In this document: positions 36,501-45,521 of the stretch, one piece after another
How positions within the stretch are numbered: the stretch's first letter is position 1
Layout of the letters: each line of letters begins with the position of its first letter
From: Paraburkholderia susongensis
GTDB lineage: Bacteria > Pseudomonadota > Gammaproteobacteria > Burkholderiales > Burkholderiaceae
Direction: 5' to 3'
Assembly (NCBI RefSeq): GCF_900177725.1
Contig: NZ_FXAT01000004.1
Location: forward strand, 124,001 to 188,000
Length of the DNA: 64,000 nucleotides
Notes under the pieces: model-generated
What the model saw: only the letters and a program-made list of their open reading frames with translations
What the model was told of the DNA's origin: nothing
Databases searched by the model: none
Made by a program: the position numbers and the translations under genes

Positions 36501-37465
36501 CGCTGCACGTCATCGAACTTAGGGCCGGTGACCTCAGGAGCTTGCTCAGCCACCCCAGCATCCACCTTGGCTGCCTGCTGAAGCTTCTCTGTGTACTGCT
36601 GGAGGTTGGCGTGTTCCTCAGGGGTCAGCTCGTGGCCAGCCTGTTGCTTCGCCAGTGAGTCGATAGCTGCGTTCTCCATCCCCGCGTTCTCCTGCAAGCG
36701 AAGCTGCTCGCGCGCGTGGAGGCCAACGAACGGGGCTGCGAACGCCATCGACATCACACCAGCCTTCAGGACACCAGCGGTGTCGTCTTCGAAGTTGTAT
36801 TGCTGGCGTAGCTGCTCAGTGGACACACCAAGCCCCCCAGCCGTCAGCATCCCTGTAGCGATGGGGCGCATGCGGGATGCTTCCGATGCAGCCTGAGCTG
36901 CCACGTTGATTCCTTCGGCCACCCGCGCTGCCTGAGCTGCGCCCTTAGCGATTAGCGAGGTGCCACCTGAAGCTGCCATAGCTGCCAGGTTGATGGGGTC
37001 CACCAAGCCGAACGCCATACCCGCAGCGAAGCGGCCAACGTTGCCTGAGGTGCCGAGGTCGCCAAGGGTCTCCAGGTCCTTCTGCTTCTGAAGGATGTTC
37101 TGCTTGATCCATGCTGCCTGACCAGCGGAGGTGGCCTGGGCGAACTGCCCCTGAAACTCAGGCCATACCCCATCCGTCAGGTCCTTATGCGTTGCATCGT
37201 CATACGGGTTGTATGCCGGGTCAGGCTGTAGCTGGTTGCCCGCCCAGTGGTCGATGGCTCCCGGAATCCAGGAGTCCTGTCGCCACATAGCACCAAGGTA
37301 ATCCAGCTTGGACGTGCCTGCTTCCCGTGCCTGCTTCGCCTGAAGCTGCGAGTATTGGTCAACGGGGTAGGGTGTCTGCTGGATAACCGGAGCTGGACTC
37401 GGACTCGCCTGCTGGTCTGCCCGTACTGCTGCTACTGCGCTGTCAAGCGTGGTCGTGTCTGCCAT
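33584..37465 (-). CDS. Internal virion protein D (T7 gp16-like ejection protein)
   Basis: 1293 residues, close to T7 gp16 (1318). It should form the inner core and extend through the cell envelope during DNA ejection. It has a large helical, Ala/Gln-rich body with hydrophobic stretches (AAGMAFGLVDPINLAAMAASGG). T7 gp16 carries a lytic transglycosylase domain at its N-terminus, but I see no such motif here (the start is MADTTTLDSAVAAVR). A lysozyme-like domain is instead at the end of the neighbouring gp15-like protein. The gene starts 9 bp after that gene. Confidence 0.88.
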   Translation of the reverse strand: MADTTTLDSAVAAVRADQQASPSPAPVIQQTPYPVDQYSQLQAKQAREAGTSKLDYLGAMWRQDSWIPGAIDHWAGNQLQPDPAYNPYDDATHKDLTDGVWPEFQGQFAQATSAGQAAWIKQNILQKQKDLETLGDLGTSGNVGRFAAGMAFGLVDPINLAAMAASGGTSLIAKGAAQAARVAEGINVAAQAASEASRMRPIATGMLTAGGLGVSTEQLRQQYNFEDDTAGVLKAGVMSMAFAAPFVGLHAREQLRLQENAGMENAAIDSLAKQQAGHELTPEEHANLQQYTEKLQQAAKVDAGVAEQAPEVTGPKFDDVQRKKYTDAFDQYDAEQAALKSKQLGDLALDSHIAKASEDQRLADVLARVNGPDEAPNAMQQAFAKALGKKPEEVTAKPVEGSEGGGSLDAPWAGERAHDEALPALHHEHVWWDDGTGMNEGRVVDENPKTGDLTVEHPETGETTQVNRSDLHELSPGRAEPKPAAGFLGGSIGAAQVAPVQGLWEQSTAMAKWKKVPTRWDFFTHLNQSENPHLQFLGFKLVKDAIGIDPHEAQGWSASELKSQYRRELGGAFHMEARHAYDDAIKTRKLPLNRAIQFHRQFYADVSRVARGDTDVLKANPDIAPHLQKAAKAQTEFYAEMRNRLEKAGVEGADNLPDNPQYVNRQWRQDNIRQAFAKYGNDLYQAVANAIQVPGLTGDISKAKSFMDAVMKLEFSHAMQDIHLYSKDLVTLRDELGKAGLSDHEINSLVDLMFDRKAGNAGDAGQAPALKYRFALDENHMERMPDGSTFKLSDLFENDSRILVDRYLNSMGGHLALAEVGIRSRSEFMRHMRAAEKYHEENASMTQSAEKFNRNKQFAQDLYDHITGRPMSTQSFNRADRFLTASRAVTRSTMLGQLGLMASLEMKNAIALSSMRAMRLHMPTFTGILRSFRAGHQPTLGLARDIEMITGFGREHVSSYSRQHEITDYTYDRGLTRYENAGNTLSHIVDHFSGNSHVTSASRNLTGRMMVQKHLDFATERVKMSEKQRERMVHQGVSYDDQPDVHDALKKYTTMDQKTGAAQTVNWEDWSKNNPETYSKFQLLLSREVRDAIQDHDVGESIPFMHTTVGKIFTELKTFVLAGHAKQFLKSLHYRDATTFVQWAYSFVGAALEYSMQQSINYAHDPDKLKDKLSPAAIAWGAIPRMPVLGLMPNLMETVYNPISGGQTLFTNGTANTDNRNLFITPTMTQAMRMMSAGQVMGTVLNPFSANTITQKDMRDALYAIPGGNMFGMRNVNDMISSNFPKFKPRPQN

Positions 37466-37473
37466 GTGCGGAG

Positions 37474-40407
37474 TTAGTTAGATGTCCGCGCAGCCTCCTT
37501 GAGACCTTGGAGGAAAGCAATCGGACCATTAATCATGAGAGAACGGAGGTTGTTCCGGCGCACGTCTTCATGCCGGTTACCGTCATCCCCCTTGTAGGTC
37601 ACCTTCAGGGCATCCTGAAATGCCGGGATGTCCTTGCGCGCAAGTGCGCCGATGGCCTTGTTGAACTGACTGACATCGCCAACCTGATAGGCCACATCTG
37701 TGAGGGCAGCCTTCTGGCTGTCGTTAATCATCGGCCAGAGTCCGGGGTGTGCAGCTTCCACCGCCTGCTTGGCGCGCTCCGTGTATCGCGGGATGGTCAC
37801 CTGGAGAAGCCGAGCGGCCTGCTCAGGGGTAATCTGAGTGGTGCCGTTCTTGATTCCCTCAATGGACGTGGCGGGAATCCCAGCGCGCCGGAAGTCTTCC
37901 CCGATGGTCGCTGCGTTAGCGTTCAGGTTGTAGCCGTAGCCGATGTTGTTGCCAGCCTTCGGGTTCGGGTCGGGAGTCGCCTTAAGCACAAGCCCTTCGC
38001 CCATCGCTGTGAGAGCCGATGCGTAATCGAGAGAGCCCATGAAGTTGCCCGCTTGGTTCACCTGAATCTTCGAGCCCTGACCCGTGAGGCGGGAACCAGA
38101 TAGACCAGCGAAGGTCGTTGGCATCGTGGGGAAGTTGAAGACGTTATTCAAGGAGCCATTGAAGGCGTCTTCGCGGACCCTAGCGATTTGCCCCTGGGTG
38201 GTGTCGTTGATCTGCCTGAGGTTGCCCGCCTTGGCAAGGAGCGGCGCATTGTCGATGAGGTCTTGCGTCGTAGCAGTGCCAGCGTTCAGCTTAGATTGCA
38301 GCCCTGCCATTGCCGTGCGTTCATCCGAGGACAGCAGCTTGGTGCTGGCGTTCTGCTGAATGATCTGGTCAAACGACACATCAGCCAGCTTGTGTACCGG
38401 AGCGCCGTTGATGAACGCAGCCAGCGTGTACTGCCCATCCTTGCCGTAAATGAGGCCAGGGTTTGCATCCTCGCCGTAGGTCTGCCGCGCCTTCTCGATG
38501 TACGTCTTCATGGCCTCTGCGGTCTGATCATTGGCCTGGTTCGGGGGAACCTGTAGGTCCACCTTGTTCACAGGGTCATAGACGAAGTTCGTCTTCACCT
38601 GATTCTGAATCCAGTCCTTAGCCTGACTGTCGGATGCCGTGGGGTTCCGCGTGTAGAAGTCCCGAAGCTGGAGCTGAGCCCAGGTAGACGTGGCTTGCTC
38701 ATTCTGCGGAGACCCACCGAAGATTCGACCAACCACAGGAATGCGCTGATACCAGTCCGTGGTGAGCCCAGACACCTGCTTGGTCACGTTAGCCTTCCAC
38801 TCAGGATTGCTCGTGAGTTCCTTGGCGAACTTCTGAGCCTCAGGAGATGCCGACTTGTACGCGGTGGAGTACGCTGTGCTGTCGTCTACGCCAGCCGAGC
38901 GGTCTTTGCTGTAGGAGCCAAAGAGGGCCGAAGCCTTCTCATCGAAATAGAGTGAGCGAAGCTGGTCAGGTAGGCCAGCATAAAGCGCTGCCGCCAACTT
39001 AAACTGACTCGAAGGCTGGCCATCTTTCGGAGGGACTGCATTTACGGTTCCATCAATGAGAGCCTTGAGGTTGGTGTTAGCGAGGTCGCTGCGGCCAGAG
39101 CGCCCCGTGATGTCCGTGATGGACTTGATAGCCTGCTGGACCTCAGGGAGCTGCGAAGGGTCACCAGCAGTTGCACTGGAGGCCACCTTCATGAGTGTGT
39201 TCACGTCAGGCTGCTGTGCCGTGTCCAGAGCCCCCTGAGCGGTCTTCTTATCGAGAGCCCAGGCCGTACCATTGCCAACCGCTTGGACCGCCTGAGCGTC
39301 CCCCTGAGCCTTGTCAGCCATGCCCTGCAAACGTCGATACTCACCTAGGGCAGCACTGGCAGTCTTGAACTGGTTAAGCGGGCCAATGCGATTCACGAAG
39401 TCATTGATATCCGGCTCTTTGCCGTTACTCGCTGCGTCCTCATCAGCCACGGTGCGCTTGAAGAAGTCCGTCTGCTGGCCCTGCTCGATGCGAGCGTTCT
39501 GCTCTTCGACAGCCCTAGCCCTCATACGGGTGGCTTCAGTCTGAATCTTCGGATTCATCTGCTGCAACGTGAGGCCCGTGTTAGGGTCCTTGAACTGGGA
39601 GAACAGGTCAAACAGCTCAGGACGGCCACCAGCCTGCTGAGACAGATTGGCCACCTTATCCAGAAGCATGTCAGCCATCTCAGGGCGTGTCTGCATGCCC
39701 ATCTGACTGCGCATCGGCTCCAGAGTCTTCTGGATACCTTCCCACATCTGTGAGAGCGGCTTCGTGGGGTCCAGAACGCCATCGGCCACAGCGGAGAGAT
39801 TCCCCACTGCGGTTTCCTTCAGGCGCTGGAGCTGGACCTGAGCATAGTCCTGGCGAACGTGGTCAGCCGTAGCGGCCACGCTCTTTGCCACTTGGTCAAC
39901 GATAGCCGGGTCAGTGATGCCCGCTGTGTGCTGCGCTACCTGGTCATGAAGGAACTGCTCAGGATTGAAGCCGTCCGTGTTCTTGTTCTGCGAATAGGCG
40001 CTCAGGATGTCAGTCTGAACCTGATTGCCAATCTTCGCGCCAACCGAATTGCGATAGCCAGCAGCGAACGTGGAGTTAAACGCTGGGTCAATCTTCAGGT
40101 CATCGGGAGGTGGCGGGACCTTAATACCGCCAGTCTTCGCATCGACCAAACCAGCGTCAGCCAGTTGGCCCTGAGCGGTTCCCTGCTTGAAAGCCTGCGT
40201 GGCGTCCTGTTGGTTCTTAAGGTCCACGTACTGCTGGAGCGCTGGGTTAAAGCTCTGGAGGCCCGTAAGGAGACCGTGAAGGGCATCGTCCTGGACAGGA
40301 GCCTGATAGGTGTCCACCACCCGCTCCTGGGGTTGGAAGAGAACCTGACGTTGGCCGGGGTCTCCCTGACCTCGTTGGGTGATTTGCTGCGGGGTGTTCG
40401 GTGGCAT
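37474..40407 (-). CDS. Internal virion protein C (T7 gp15-like) with a C-terminal lysozyme domain
   Basis: 977 residues, much longer than T7 gp15 (747). The N-terminal ~800 residues are helical and Gln-rich, as in core proteins. The last ~170 contain a GH24-like lysozyme: MGEGLVLKATPDPNPKAGNN (candidate catalytic Glu), IGYGYNLNA, then LWPMINDSQKAALTDVAYQVG and VRRNNLRSLM. This domain would open peptidoglycan during ejection. Confidence 0.85.
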   Translation of the reverse strand: MPPNTPQQITQRGQGDPGQRQVLFQPQERVVDTYQAPVQDDALHGLLTGLQSFNPALQQYVDLKNQQDATQAFKQGTAQGQLADAGLVDAKTGGIKVPPPPDDLKIDPAFNSTFAAGYRNSVGAKIGNQVQTDILSAYSQNKNTDGFNPEQFLHDQVAQHTAGITDPAIVDQVAKSVAATADHVRQDYAQVQLQRLKETAVGNLSAVADGVLDPTKPLSQMWEGIQKTLEPMRSQMGMQTRPEMADMLLDKVANLSQQAGGRPELFDLFSQFKDPNTGLTLQQMNPKIQTEATRMRARAVEEQNARIEQGQQTDFFKRTVADEDAASNGKEPDINDFVNRIGPLNQFKTASAALGEYRRLQGMADKAQGDAQAVQAVGNGTAWALDKKTAQGALDTAQQPDVNTLMKVASSATAGDPSQLPEVQQAIKSITDITGRSGRSDLANTNLKALIDGTVNAVPPKDGQPSSQFKLAAALYAGLPDQLRSLYFDEKASALFGSYSKDRSAGVDDSTAYSTAYKSASPEAQKFAKELTSNPEWKANVTKQVSGLTTDWYQRIPVVGRIFGGSPQNEQATSTWAQLQLRDFYTRNPTASDSQAKDWIQNQVKTNFVYDPVNKVDLQVPPNQANDQTAEAMKTYIEKARQTYGEDANPGLIYGKDGQYTLAAFINGAPVHKLADVSFDQIIQQNASTKLLSSDERTAMAGLQSKLNAGTATTQDLIDNAPLLAKAGNLRQINDTTQGQIARVREDAFNGSLNNVFNFPTMPTTFAGLSGSRLTGQGSKIQVNQAGNFMGSLDYASALTAMGEGLVLKATPDPNPKAGNNIGYGYNLNANAATIGEDFRRAGIPATSIEGIKNGTTQITPEQAARLLQVTIPRYTERAKQAVEAAHPGLWPMINDSQKAALTDVAYQVGDVSQFNKAIGALARKDIPAFQDALKVTYKGDDGNRHEDVRRNNLRSLMINGPIAFLQGLKEAARTSN

Positions 40408-40425
40408 TCCTATCCTCAGATAGCG

Positions 40426-40977
40426 TTAAGTGGTGAAGTTGTACTGATTCGTGGGGACCGCGCCTGTTGCTCGTCCCTGTGCTGCCTGCCCCCTGGTGTA
40501 CGCGTTACCAACACCGCTCGCAATCTGCAAGCCGGTGCCAATCAAGCTAGGCTGCTGGATGCTCGCATCCCTGGAGACTGCCTGTGCGTAGCTGCCATTG
40601 AGCTGGCCCACTAACTGACGCTGTGCCGAAGACGCGTTAGCCTGGATTGCTGCGATGTCCTGGCCAGCATTGAAGTTTGCTTCGTTGGTTACTCGGTCAT
40701 TACTGCCGCCCCCGTTGGTCCCTGAGTCATTCGCAAGGGCCTGTAGGTGTCCAGTCTCTACCATCGCTTGGCGAGCCCGCTCAGACATCTGACCGGCCGC
40801 CTGTTGACTCTGCTCTACCATCGCATTCTTGGTCTGCACCACATCAGAGTCATAAGCCTGCTGAGCTGCTGCTGATTGCCGGTCTGCCATCTGCTTCTGC
40901 TCCACAGCACTGGCAGCCGCTGAGGCCGCTGAGATGGCCATCATGACCATTGTTGCTTCACTTACTCCGTCACACAT
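40426..40977 (-). CDS. Internal virion protein B (T7 gp14-like)
   Basis: 183 residues (T7 gp14: 196). It starts with a hydrophobic Ala/Ser stretch (MVMMAISAASAAASAVEQKQ), then long Gln/Ala-rich helices. Position between gp13-like and gp15-like genes fixes the assignment. In T7 this protein forms the outer-membrane part of the ejection channel. It overlaps the previous gene by 16 bp. Confidence 0.88.
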   Translation of the reverse strand: MCDGVSEATMVMMAISAASAAASAVEQKQMADRQSAAAQQAYDSDVVQTKNAMVEQSQQAAGQMSERARQAMVETGHLQALANDSGTNGGGSNDRVTNEANFNAGQDIAAIQANASSAQRQLVGQLNGSYAQAVSRDASIQQPSLIGTGLQIASGVGNAYTRGQAAQGRATGAVPTNQYNFTT

Positions 40978-41426
40978 TGGGGGTCCTGATAGAAAAGGTA
41001 GAAGGGGGCTCGCCCAGCGCCGTATTCAGGGACCAGCTCACCAATCGTGAATCCAAGCCTACGGAGCCACGCGATGGACTGCGTGTTCTCCGCGTGGACG
41101 AAGTTGAACAGCCGTGAGTACTTTGGGAGAATCGACTTGACCCACTCACGGCCATCCTTTACAAGCTCCTTCTGGTATCGGTAGACCTCAGGCGTGGCCA
41201 CCATCCAGGGGCTACCAAGTCCTTGGACCTCAGCCACCCCATAGATACCGAAGAGTTCTCCTTGATCGTTCAGCGCCACCCACGCTTCATCGGAAGCCTC
41301 CAGTGAGCGCAGCATCACGCCCACCGTAGTGTCACCTGAGGACAGCGCAATCTCCACACGGTCCTTTACTCTTAGGCGTGGGAAGAGGTCATGGCAATCC
41401 GCTTCAGTTGCTTTGCGGATAATCAC
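40962..41426 (-). CDS. Internal virion protein A (T7 gp13-like, GNAT fold)
   Basis: About 154 residues from a GTG at 41426, which overlaps the tail tube B stop (ATGTGA) and has GGGAGG five bases upstream. The sequence VIIRKATEADCHDLFPRLR and FNFVHAENTQSIAWLRRLGF has the layout of a GNAT acetyltransferase, as T7 gp13 does. T7 gp13 serves as an assembly factor and no acetylation is known for it. Confidence 0.82.
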   Translation of the reverse strand: MIIRKATEADCHDLFPRLRVKDRVEIALSSGDTTVGVMLRSLEASDEAWVALNDQGELFGIYGVAEVQGLGSPWMVATPEVYRYQKELVKDGREWVKSILPKYSRLFNFVHAENTQSIAWLRRLGFTIGELVPEYGAGRAPFYLFYQDPQCVTE

Positions 41427-43735
41427 ATGCGCCTCCCGAAGGTAACGAACTCCCCATCCCACCCAGCGGACTGGAGTGTGGAGGGCATGTATGTGTCATT
41501 GATTACTTCAATCCTGACACCCTCATTCGCGGTCATCACTGGGAACTTGAAAGTCCCTGACTCGATTGATGGAACTCCGAGCGTGGATGAGCCAGTCCCA
41601 AGGGTGTGGCCGCTGAACACGTAGGTGTACGTATCGCGAGCCTTGGGTTGAACCTCCACGCGGAAGTACCCGCTGTCCGTGTAGTCGATGTAGAAGCGGC
41701 GCAGCTTTAGCTTACCGTTGGTCATCGCCACCTGGTTCTGGTCCTTGGCGTATTGCTGGGAGAACACGTAACGCTCTACGTAGTCCTGCCCGAAGAACAC
41801 GGGACCAGCGGACCAATTCCCCTGCGCGGTGACGGAGTAGGCCCCAGTCACGGTGAATGGGATGCGCTTTCCTACTTTGCCTGTGAATGCAGGACCAGCC
41901 ACCATCGTGTAGCCGGTAGATTGCAGGGCATAGGGAAGCGCAAACGTGGTCACCCCCTTGGTTGCATCGTAAGTCCCGGAGATGTACACGCGATGATCCA
42001 GGTGGACAATGAACCCAATCCCAGCATCGGACAGGTCAGGCTGTAGGTCCATCGTTTCCAGATACGTTCCGTCAGCCCTGTTCAGGATGAAGTAGCATTT
42101 GTTGTTGATGAACTCAGCGCCCAGTACTGTAGTGCCAGAATCAAACACGAACTTGAACCATGCGCTCTGCTGCTTGGTGTTGCCTGACCAGAAGAACTTA
42201 TACACGTAGACCACGTTAGGCTCATCCCTGCACAGCGCGAACAAGACATCCTCAGACGAGCTTGCGGTCAGACTGAAGAGGTTTGCGGGGAGGTACGTGG
42301 GGACGTGCGCCGTTACGTCAGTGGCATCGTTAGTCAGCGTGGTGGCATCTACGTAGTACTCTCGAATTCCCGTATGCTGACCTACAGTGACACCGAAATA
42401 CACCGCTTGTCCAATCCCAACAGGGCGCGCTGCGGTGCCGCTATCGAACTCCGTAGCCACGTCAGCCTTGACCGTCTTCGGGCTCATCAGCTCCTGACCG
42501 CCCGTGAGCTGGAACTGGGTCTGGTCCGAGAACAGCAGGAGGCTCTTGTCAAACGGAACGGCGAACTTGAGGATGGACACCTTGTTCGTACCCACGTTGG
42601 TGTCAATGGGGTCCGTGTCCAGCACTGCTGTGGCTGACTTGGCCCAGAAGTTGTAATACTCACCAGACCTGGACATGCACACGTTCTCATCCGCCAGGAA
42701 TCCAAGCCTCCCACGGTAGTAGAAGATGTCAGCGATGGTGCGGTTCACAAACGAAGGTGCTGGGTTGCTGCTGTCATCCCCCACACGGCGAGGTGCCCAG
42801 TCCACTGGTGAGAACTGAAACGTCCCATCAGCTTGGCGTACCAGCTTCCAAGGTAGGGTTTCAGGAGTCAGCGTGTTCACCGTGCCGGGTGCAGTGGTCT
42901 CCACCCAGGAAGAGCCGCCCCACTGAACGTAGTAGTCGCTCGTGCCCCCTGTTGGGTCACCTGAGATGTGCAGGGTGTACCCCTGCTCGAATGTCGGAGG
43001 GAGCTTGGAGAAAGTGGTAACTGCCTTCGTCATGTCCAGCATTGCGGTGTTCGCATAGCCATCTGAACAAGCTGACTGGGTGATACTCCCGGTGCTCTTC
43101 ACAACCTTAACGATGGACGTGCTGGGCAGAACGCTAAACGTGTAGCCGGTTGGAATGGCCAGGGCCAGCGCATCGACCAGCTTGCTCGCGATAACCTGCG
43201 AATCATCCGCAGTGTCCCCAGTGGAGTAGCTTCCGGTTTGGCCGTCAATCGTGATGTTGTAGGCCATGTTCGGCTCAGCCAGGGTGACCGAGAAGTACGC
43301 CACGTTGGCTGGATTGAGGGCACTAGCGGAGCCCTGCGTGACCGTCACGGACCTGTTTAGGATGAACGTGTAGTCAGCCACAGTGACAAATCCGAAGTCC
43401 GTTGAGGGACTTGCGGATGCCAGGTAGCCAGTCCCATTCGGGAATGCCACAGTGCGGGATGTGCCGTCAAGTAGACTGAACACCTGGATGCCACCGCTCG
43501 TGGCGAACACCACGTACCGCTCATTGACCGAACGGTTGATGATGTGGACCGCAGCATTGCTGATAACGGCCCTGGAGAGCAAAGCGAGATAAGACAGCGG
43601 AGGCCGCTTACGGAGGCCGATTGCGATGGAGGGGTAAGCGTTCTCGCTGAGTTCAGCCTGGGTGTCGTGGCGAAGCGTTGGGGGCTGCTGGCTGACACCA
43701 TTGAACAGGCTGGGGATGCTCTTGTTAATCAGCAT
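41423..43735 (-). CDS. Tail tubular protein B (T7 gp12-like nozzle)
   Basis: 770 residues (T7 gp12: 794). The N-terminus NKSIPSLFNGVSQQPPTLRH is diagnostic for the family. The body is beta-rich, with SFVNRTIADIFYYRGRLGFL in mid-protein. It forms the nozzle of the short tail. Its ATG abuts the end of the tail tube A gene. Confidence 0.95.
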   Translation of the reverse strand: MLINKSIPSLFNGVSQQPPTLRHDTQAELSENAYPSIAIGLRKRPPLSYLALLSRAVISNAAVHIINRSVNERYVVFATSGGIQVFSLLDGTSRTVAFPNGTGYLASASPSTDFGFVTVADYTFILNRSVTVTQGSASALNPANVAYFSVTLAEPNMAYNITIDGQTGSYSTGDTADDSQVIASKLVDALALAIPTGYTFSVLPSTSIVKVVKSTGSITQSACSDGYANTAMLDMTKAVTTFSKLPPTFEQGYTLHISGDPTGGTSDYYVQWGGSSWVETTAPGTVNTLTPETLPWKLVRQADGTFQFSPVDWAPRRVGDDSSNPAPSFVNRTIADIFYYRGRLGFLADENVCMSRSGEYYNFWAKSATAVLDTDPIDTNVGTNKVSILKFAVPFDKSLLLFSDQTQFQLTGGQELMSPKTVKADVATEFDSGTAARPVGIGQAVYFGVTVGQHTGIREYYVDATTLTNDATDVTAHVPTYLPANLFSLTASSSEDVLFALCRDEPNVVYVYKFFWSGNTKQQSAWFKFVFDSGTTVLGAEFINNKCYFILNRADGTYLETMDLQPDLSDAGIGFIVHLDHRVYISGTYDATKGVTTFALPYALQSTGYTMVAGPAFTGKVGKRIPFTVTGAYSVTAQGNWSAGPVFFGQDYVERYVFSQQYAKDQNQVAMTNGKLKLRRFYIDYTDSGYFRVEVQPKARDTYTYVFSGHTLGTGSSTLGVPSIESGTFKFPVMTANEGVRIEVINDTYMPSTLQSAGWDGEFVTFGRRM

Positions 43736-44349
43736 TAAGCCGAAGAGCCGTTATACAGAAGCGCGGTGTCAGGGCGAATCCACGCCTCAGCCACGCTGTA
43801 GCTGTCATAGAACATGTTGTATTCCCCGTTGTCACCTTCAGCATCCTTCAGGGCCACCAGCGCTTTCAGCTCATCGTTCTCCGTGAGCTTGTCGATGGTG
43901 TCTGAAGTGAATGCCGTGGCTTGGAAAGACCGAGCTGCGCACACTGCGATGTACTGCCGTGCTGTCTGCGGTAGTTCGTCCCAGTCCAGGAAGAACACCA
44001 CGTCAGCCTTCAGGTCTTCCGTGAAGACGTAGGTGTGATTCTTCTTGTCGTAAATCCTCTGGCCACGCTGAGCCACCTGAGCGGCTGACACGCGGCGGTC
44101 GATTGAGACCTTCAGGACATTGAGCGGGGCCGTGATGGTTCCATCAGCAGCGCGCGTGAGTGGGAACCCGTGTTCGGTGTTGAATGCCCAGCCGGTGGAC
44201 TGAACGGTTCGGCTGAATTCAGTCAGCTTGGCTCGTGCGCTGGCCACATCAGCAAGGCCGGAATTCTGGAGGGTGTTGACCGGGGATTCGCCAATGGCCG
44301 CAAGGCACATGTTGACTGCTTCCAACTCGGTCATGAAGGCTGTAGCCAT
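43735..44349 (-). CDS. Tail tubular protein A (T7 gp11-like adaptor)
   Basis: 204 residues from MATAFMTELEAVNMCLAAIG; a longer frame would start inside the upstream terminator. The motif AVNMCLAAIGESPVNTL and RVYDYK-like segment GQRIYDKKNHTYVF match gatekeeper/adaptor proteins that connect portal and nozzle. The capsid gene and its terminator lie immediately upstream. Confidence 0.93.
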   Translation of the reverse strand: MATAFMTELEAVNMCLAAIGESPVNTLQNSGLADVASARAKLTEFSRTVQSTGWAFNTEHGFPLTRAADGTITAPLNVLKVSIDRRVSAAQVAQRGQRIYDKKNHTYVFTEDLKADVVFFLDWDELPQTARQYIAVCAARSFQATAFTSDTIDKLTENDELKALVALKDAEGDNGEYNMFYDSYSVAEAWIRPDTALLYNGSSA

Positions 44350-44374
44350 TGGGGAAGCCCTGTGAGAGGTAAAC

Positions 44375-44410
44375 AAAAAAGGGGGACCCTCCGGTTAAAG
44401 AGAATCCCCC
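44375..44410 (-). terminator. T-phi-like terminator after the capsid gene
   Basis: Minus strand GGGGGAT-loop-GTCCCCC-TTTTTT, 18 bp after the capsid stop and just before tail tube A. T7 places its class III terminator at the same point, which leaves capsid mRNA in excess over tail mRNA. Confidence 0.82.
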
Positions 44411-44427
44411 TAGGGTTACTGCATGGG

Positions 44428-45369
44428 TTACGTGGTCGTCAGAAGCTCAACCGCGCATTCAGGACGAAGCGAGCCGTGGCCCACTGCGTACTTGCTCACA
44501 ATCAGCGTGCCTTGACGGCGGATGTCGTAAGCCATCTCCTGAGCGAGGTCCAGAAGCTTCACCGTGCCCACCGATTCCTTCGTGGTGACCACAGCAGCAG
44601 TCTTCGAGAAGTCGCCTTGGTAAGCGGTCGGACCTGTGGTGATGTTGCTGTTCGGGAGGTGGTTCGTCTTCTGGATGTAAGCCCCACCAATCTGGAGAAT
44701 CTTGCCATCCTTGTAGTCACCATTGCCCGAGGTCCAGTCACGGTTCAGGAGGGCCGTCGATTGAGCCAGGAGGTAATACTGAGCCGGTCGAACGAACGCG
44801 TTCTTCTGCGACGTTTCCGGGATGTCCTTCTCATCGAACGTTTGGACAGCCGTGTAGATACCAGCAGCCAGGTCCGTAGCGGACGTCTTGTACAGCGTGG
44901 TAGCCGAGGTGAGCTGCGTACCACCGTAAGCGCCCGTAACGGTTGCCGAGAGGCGAGCCGTAAGGCACATCACCTGGAGAACGTTCTTGTCCCAGTTCGC
45001 TGCGAGAGCACGGCCAGTTTCAGCCGAATAAATCGAACGGTAGTCGTAGTGGTTCTTCGCTTCGTCAATGTTCGCGATGAACGCATCTGCAATCAGCAGG
45101 TCGTCAATCGTGATGACACGTTCGTTCACGTTCGAAGCTTGACCAACGATTTCCGTACCCGGAGTGTGGTAGCGAGCGTTCACGCGCCACGTTGCCGGGA
45201 ACTGAGCCGACTTGCCCGAGCTGATGGTACGCACCGTATGGAGCGGCATCACGATGTTGTTCTGCTCGAATGCGGTCAGAACTTCACCACCGTAGACCTT
45301 GAGGAAAAGAGCATCGGTAGCGCCTGCGCCGTTTACCTGCCCAGGGCGGATGACTGTTGCGTCTGCCAT
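44428..45369 (-). CDS. Major capsid protein (T7 gp10-like, HK97 fold)
   Basis: 313 residues. DALFLKVYGGEVLTAFEQNN and TYRISSGKSAQFPATWR-like segments (TISSGKSAQFPATWRVNARY) follow the T7-group capsid pattern, with a C-terminal AQEMAYDIRRQGTLIVSKYA. A 152-bp non-coding leader upstream (45,370-45,521) contains a small hairpin and an 8-codon frame (45433-45459) behind GGGGAG. No frameshift-extended capsid form is obvious. Confidence 0.95.
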   Translation of the reverse strand: MADATVIRPGQVNGAGATDALFLKVYGGEVLTAFEQNNIVMPLHTVRTISSGKSAQFPATWRVNARYHTPGTEIVGQASNVNERVITIDDLLIADAFIANIDEAKNHYDYRSIYSAETGRALAANWDKNVLQVMCLTARLSATVTGAYGGTQLTSATTLYKTSATDLAAGIYTAVQTFDEKDIPETSQKNAFVRPAQYYLLAQSTALLNRDWTSGNGDYKDGKILQIGGAYIQKTNHLPNSNITTGPTAYQGDFSKTAAVVTTKESVGTVKLLDLAQEMAYDIRRQGTLIVSKYAVGHGSLRPECAVELLTTT

Positions 45370-45521
45370 TTGGTAAATCCTTGAATGAGTGAATAGCGGC
45401 CAGAGGGTGGCCTTGGAGGGTTCACTTCAGAGCTACAGCAGAGCTTCGGACGTGTGCATGGTTGTCTCCCCTCAGGGAGGCCAAGTGTTCCTTGCTAGGT
45501 GTGCTTGAGATGGTGATGCGG

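Noticed and set aside
40962..41426. Calling the gp13-like protein an acetyltransferase
   Set aside because: The GNAT-like pattern is shared with T7 gp13, which is an assembly/virion protein; position in the virion operon decides.
44170..45384. 404-codon plus-strand frame opposite the capsid and tail tube A genes
   Set aside because: Shadow frame; it spans a terminator and two well-supported minus-strand genes.
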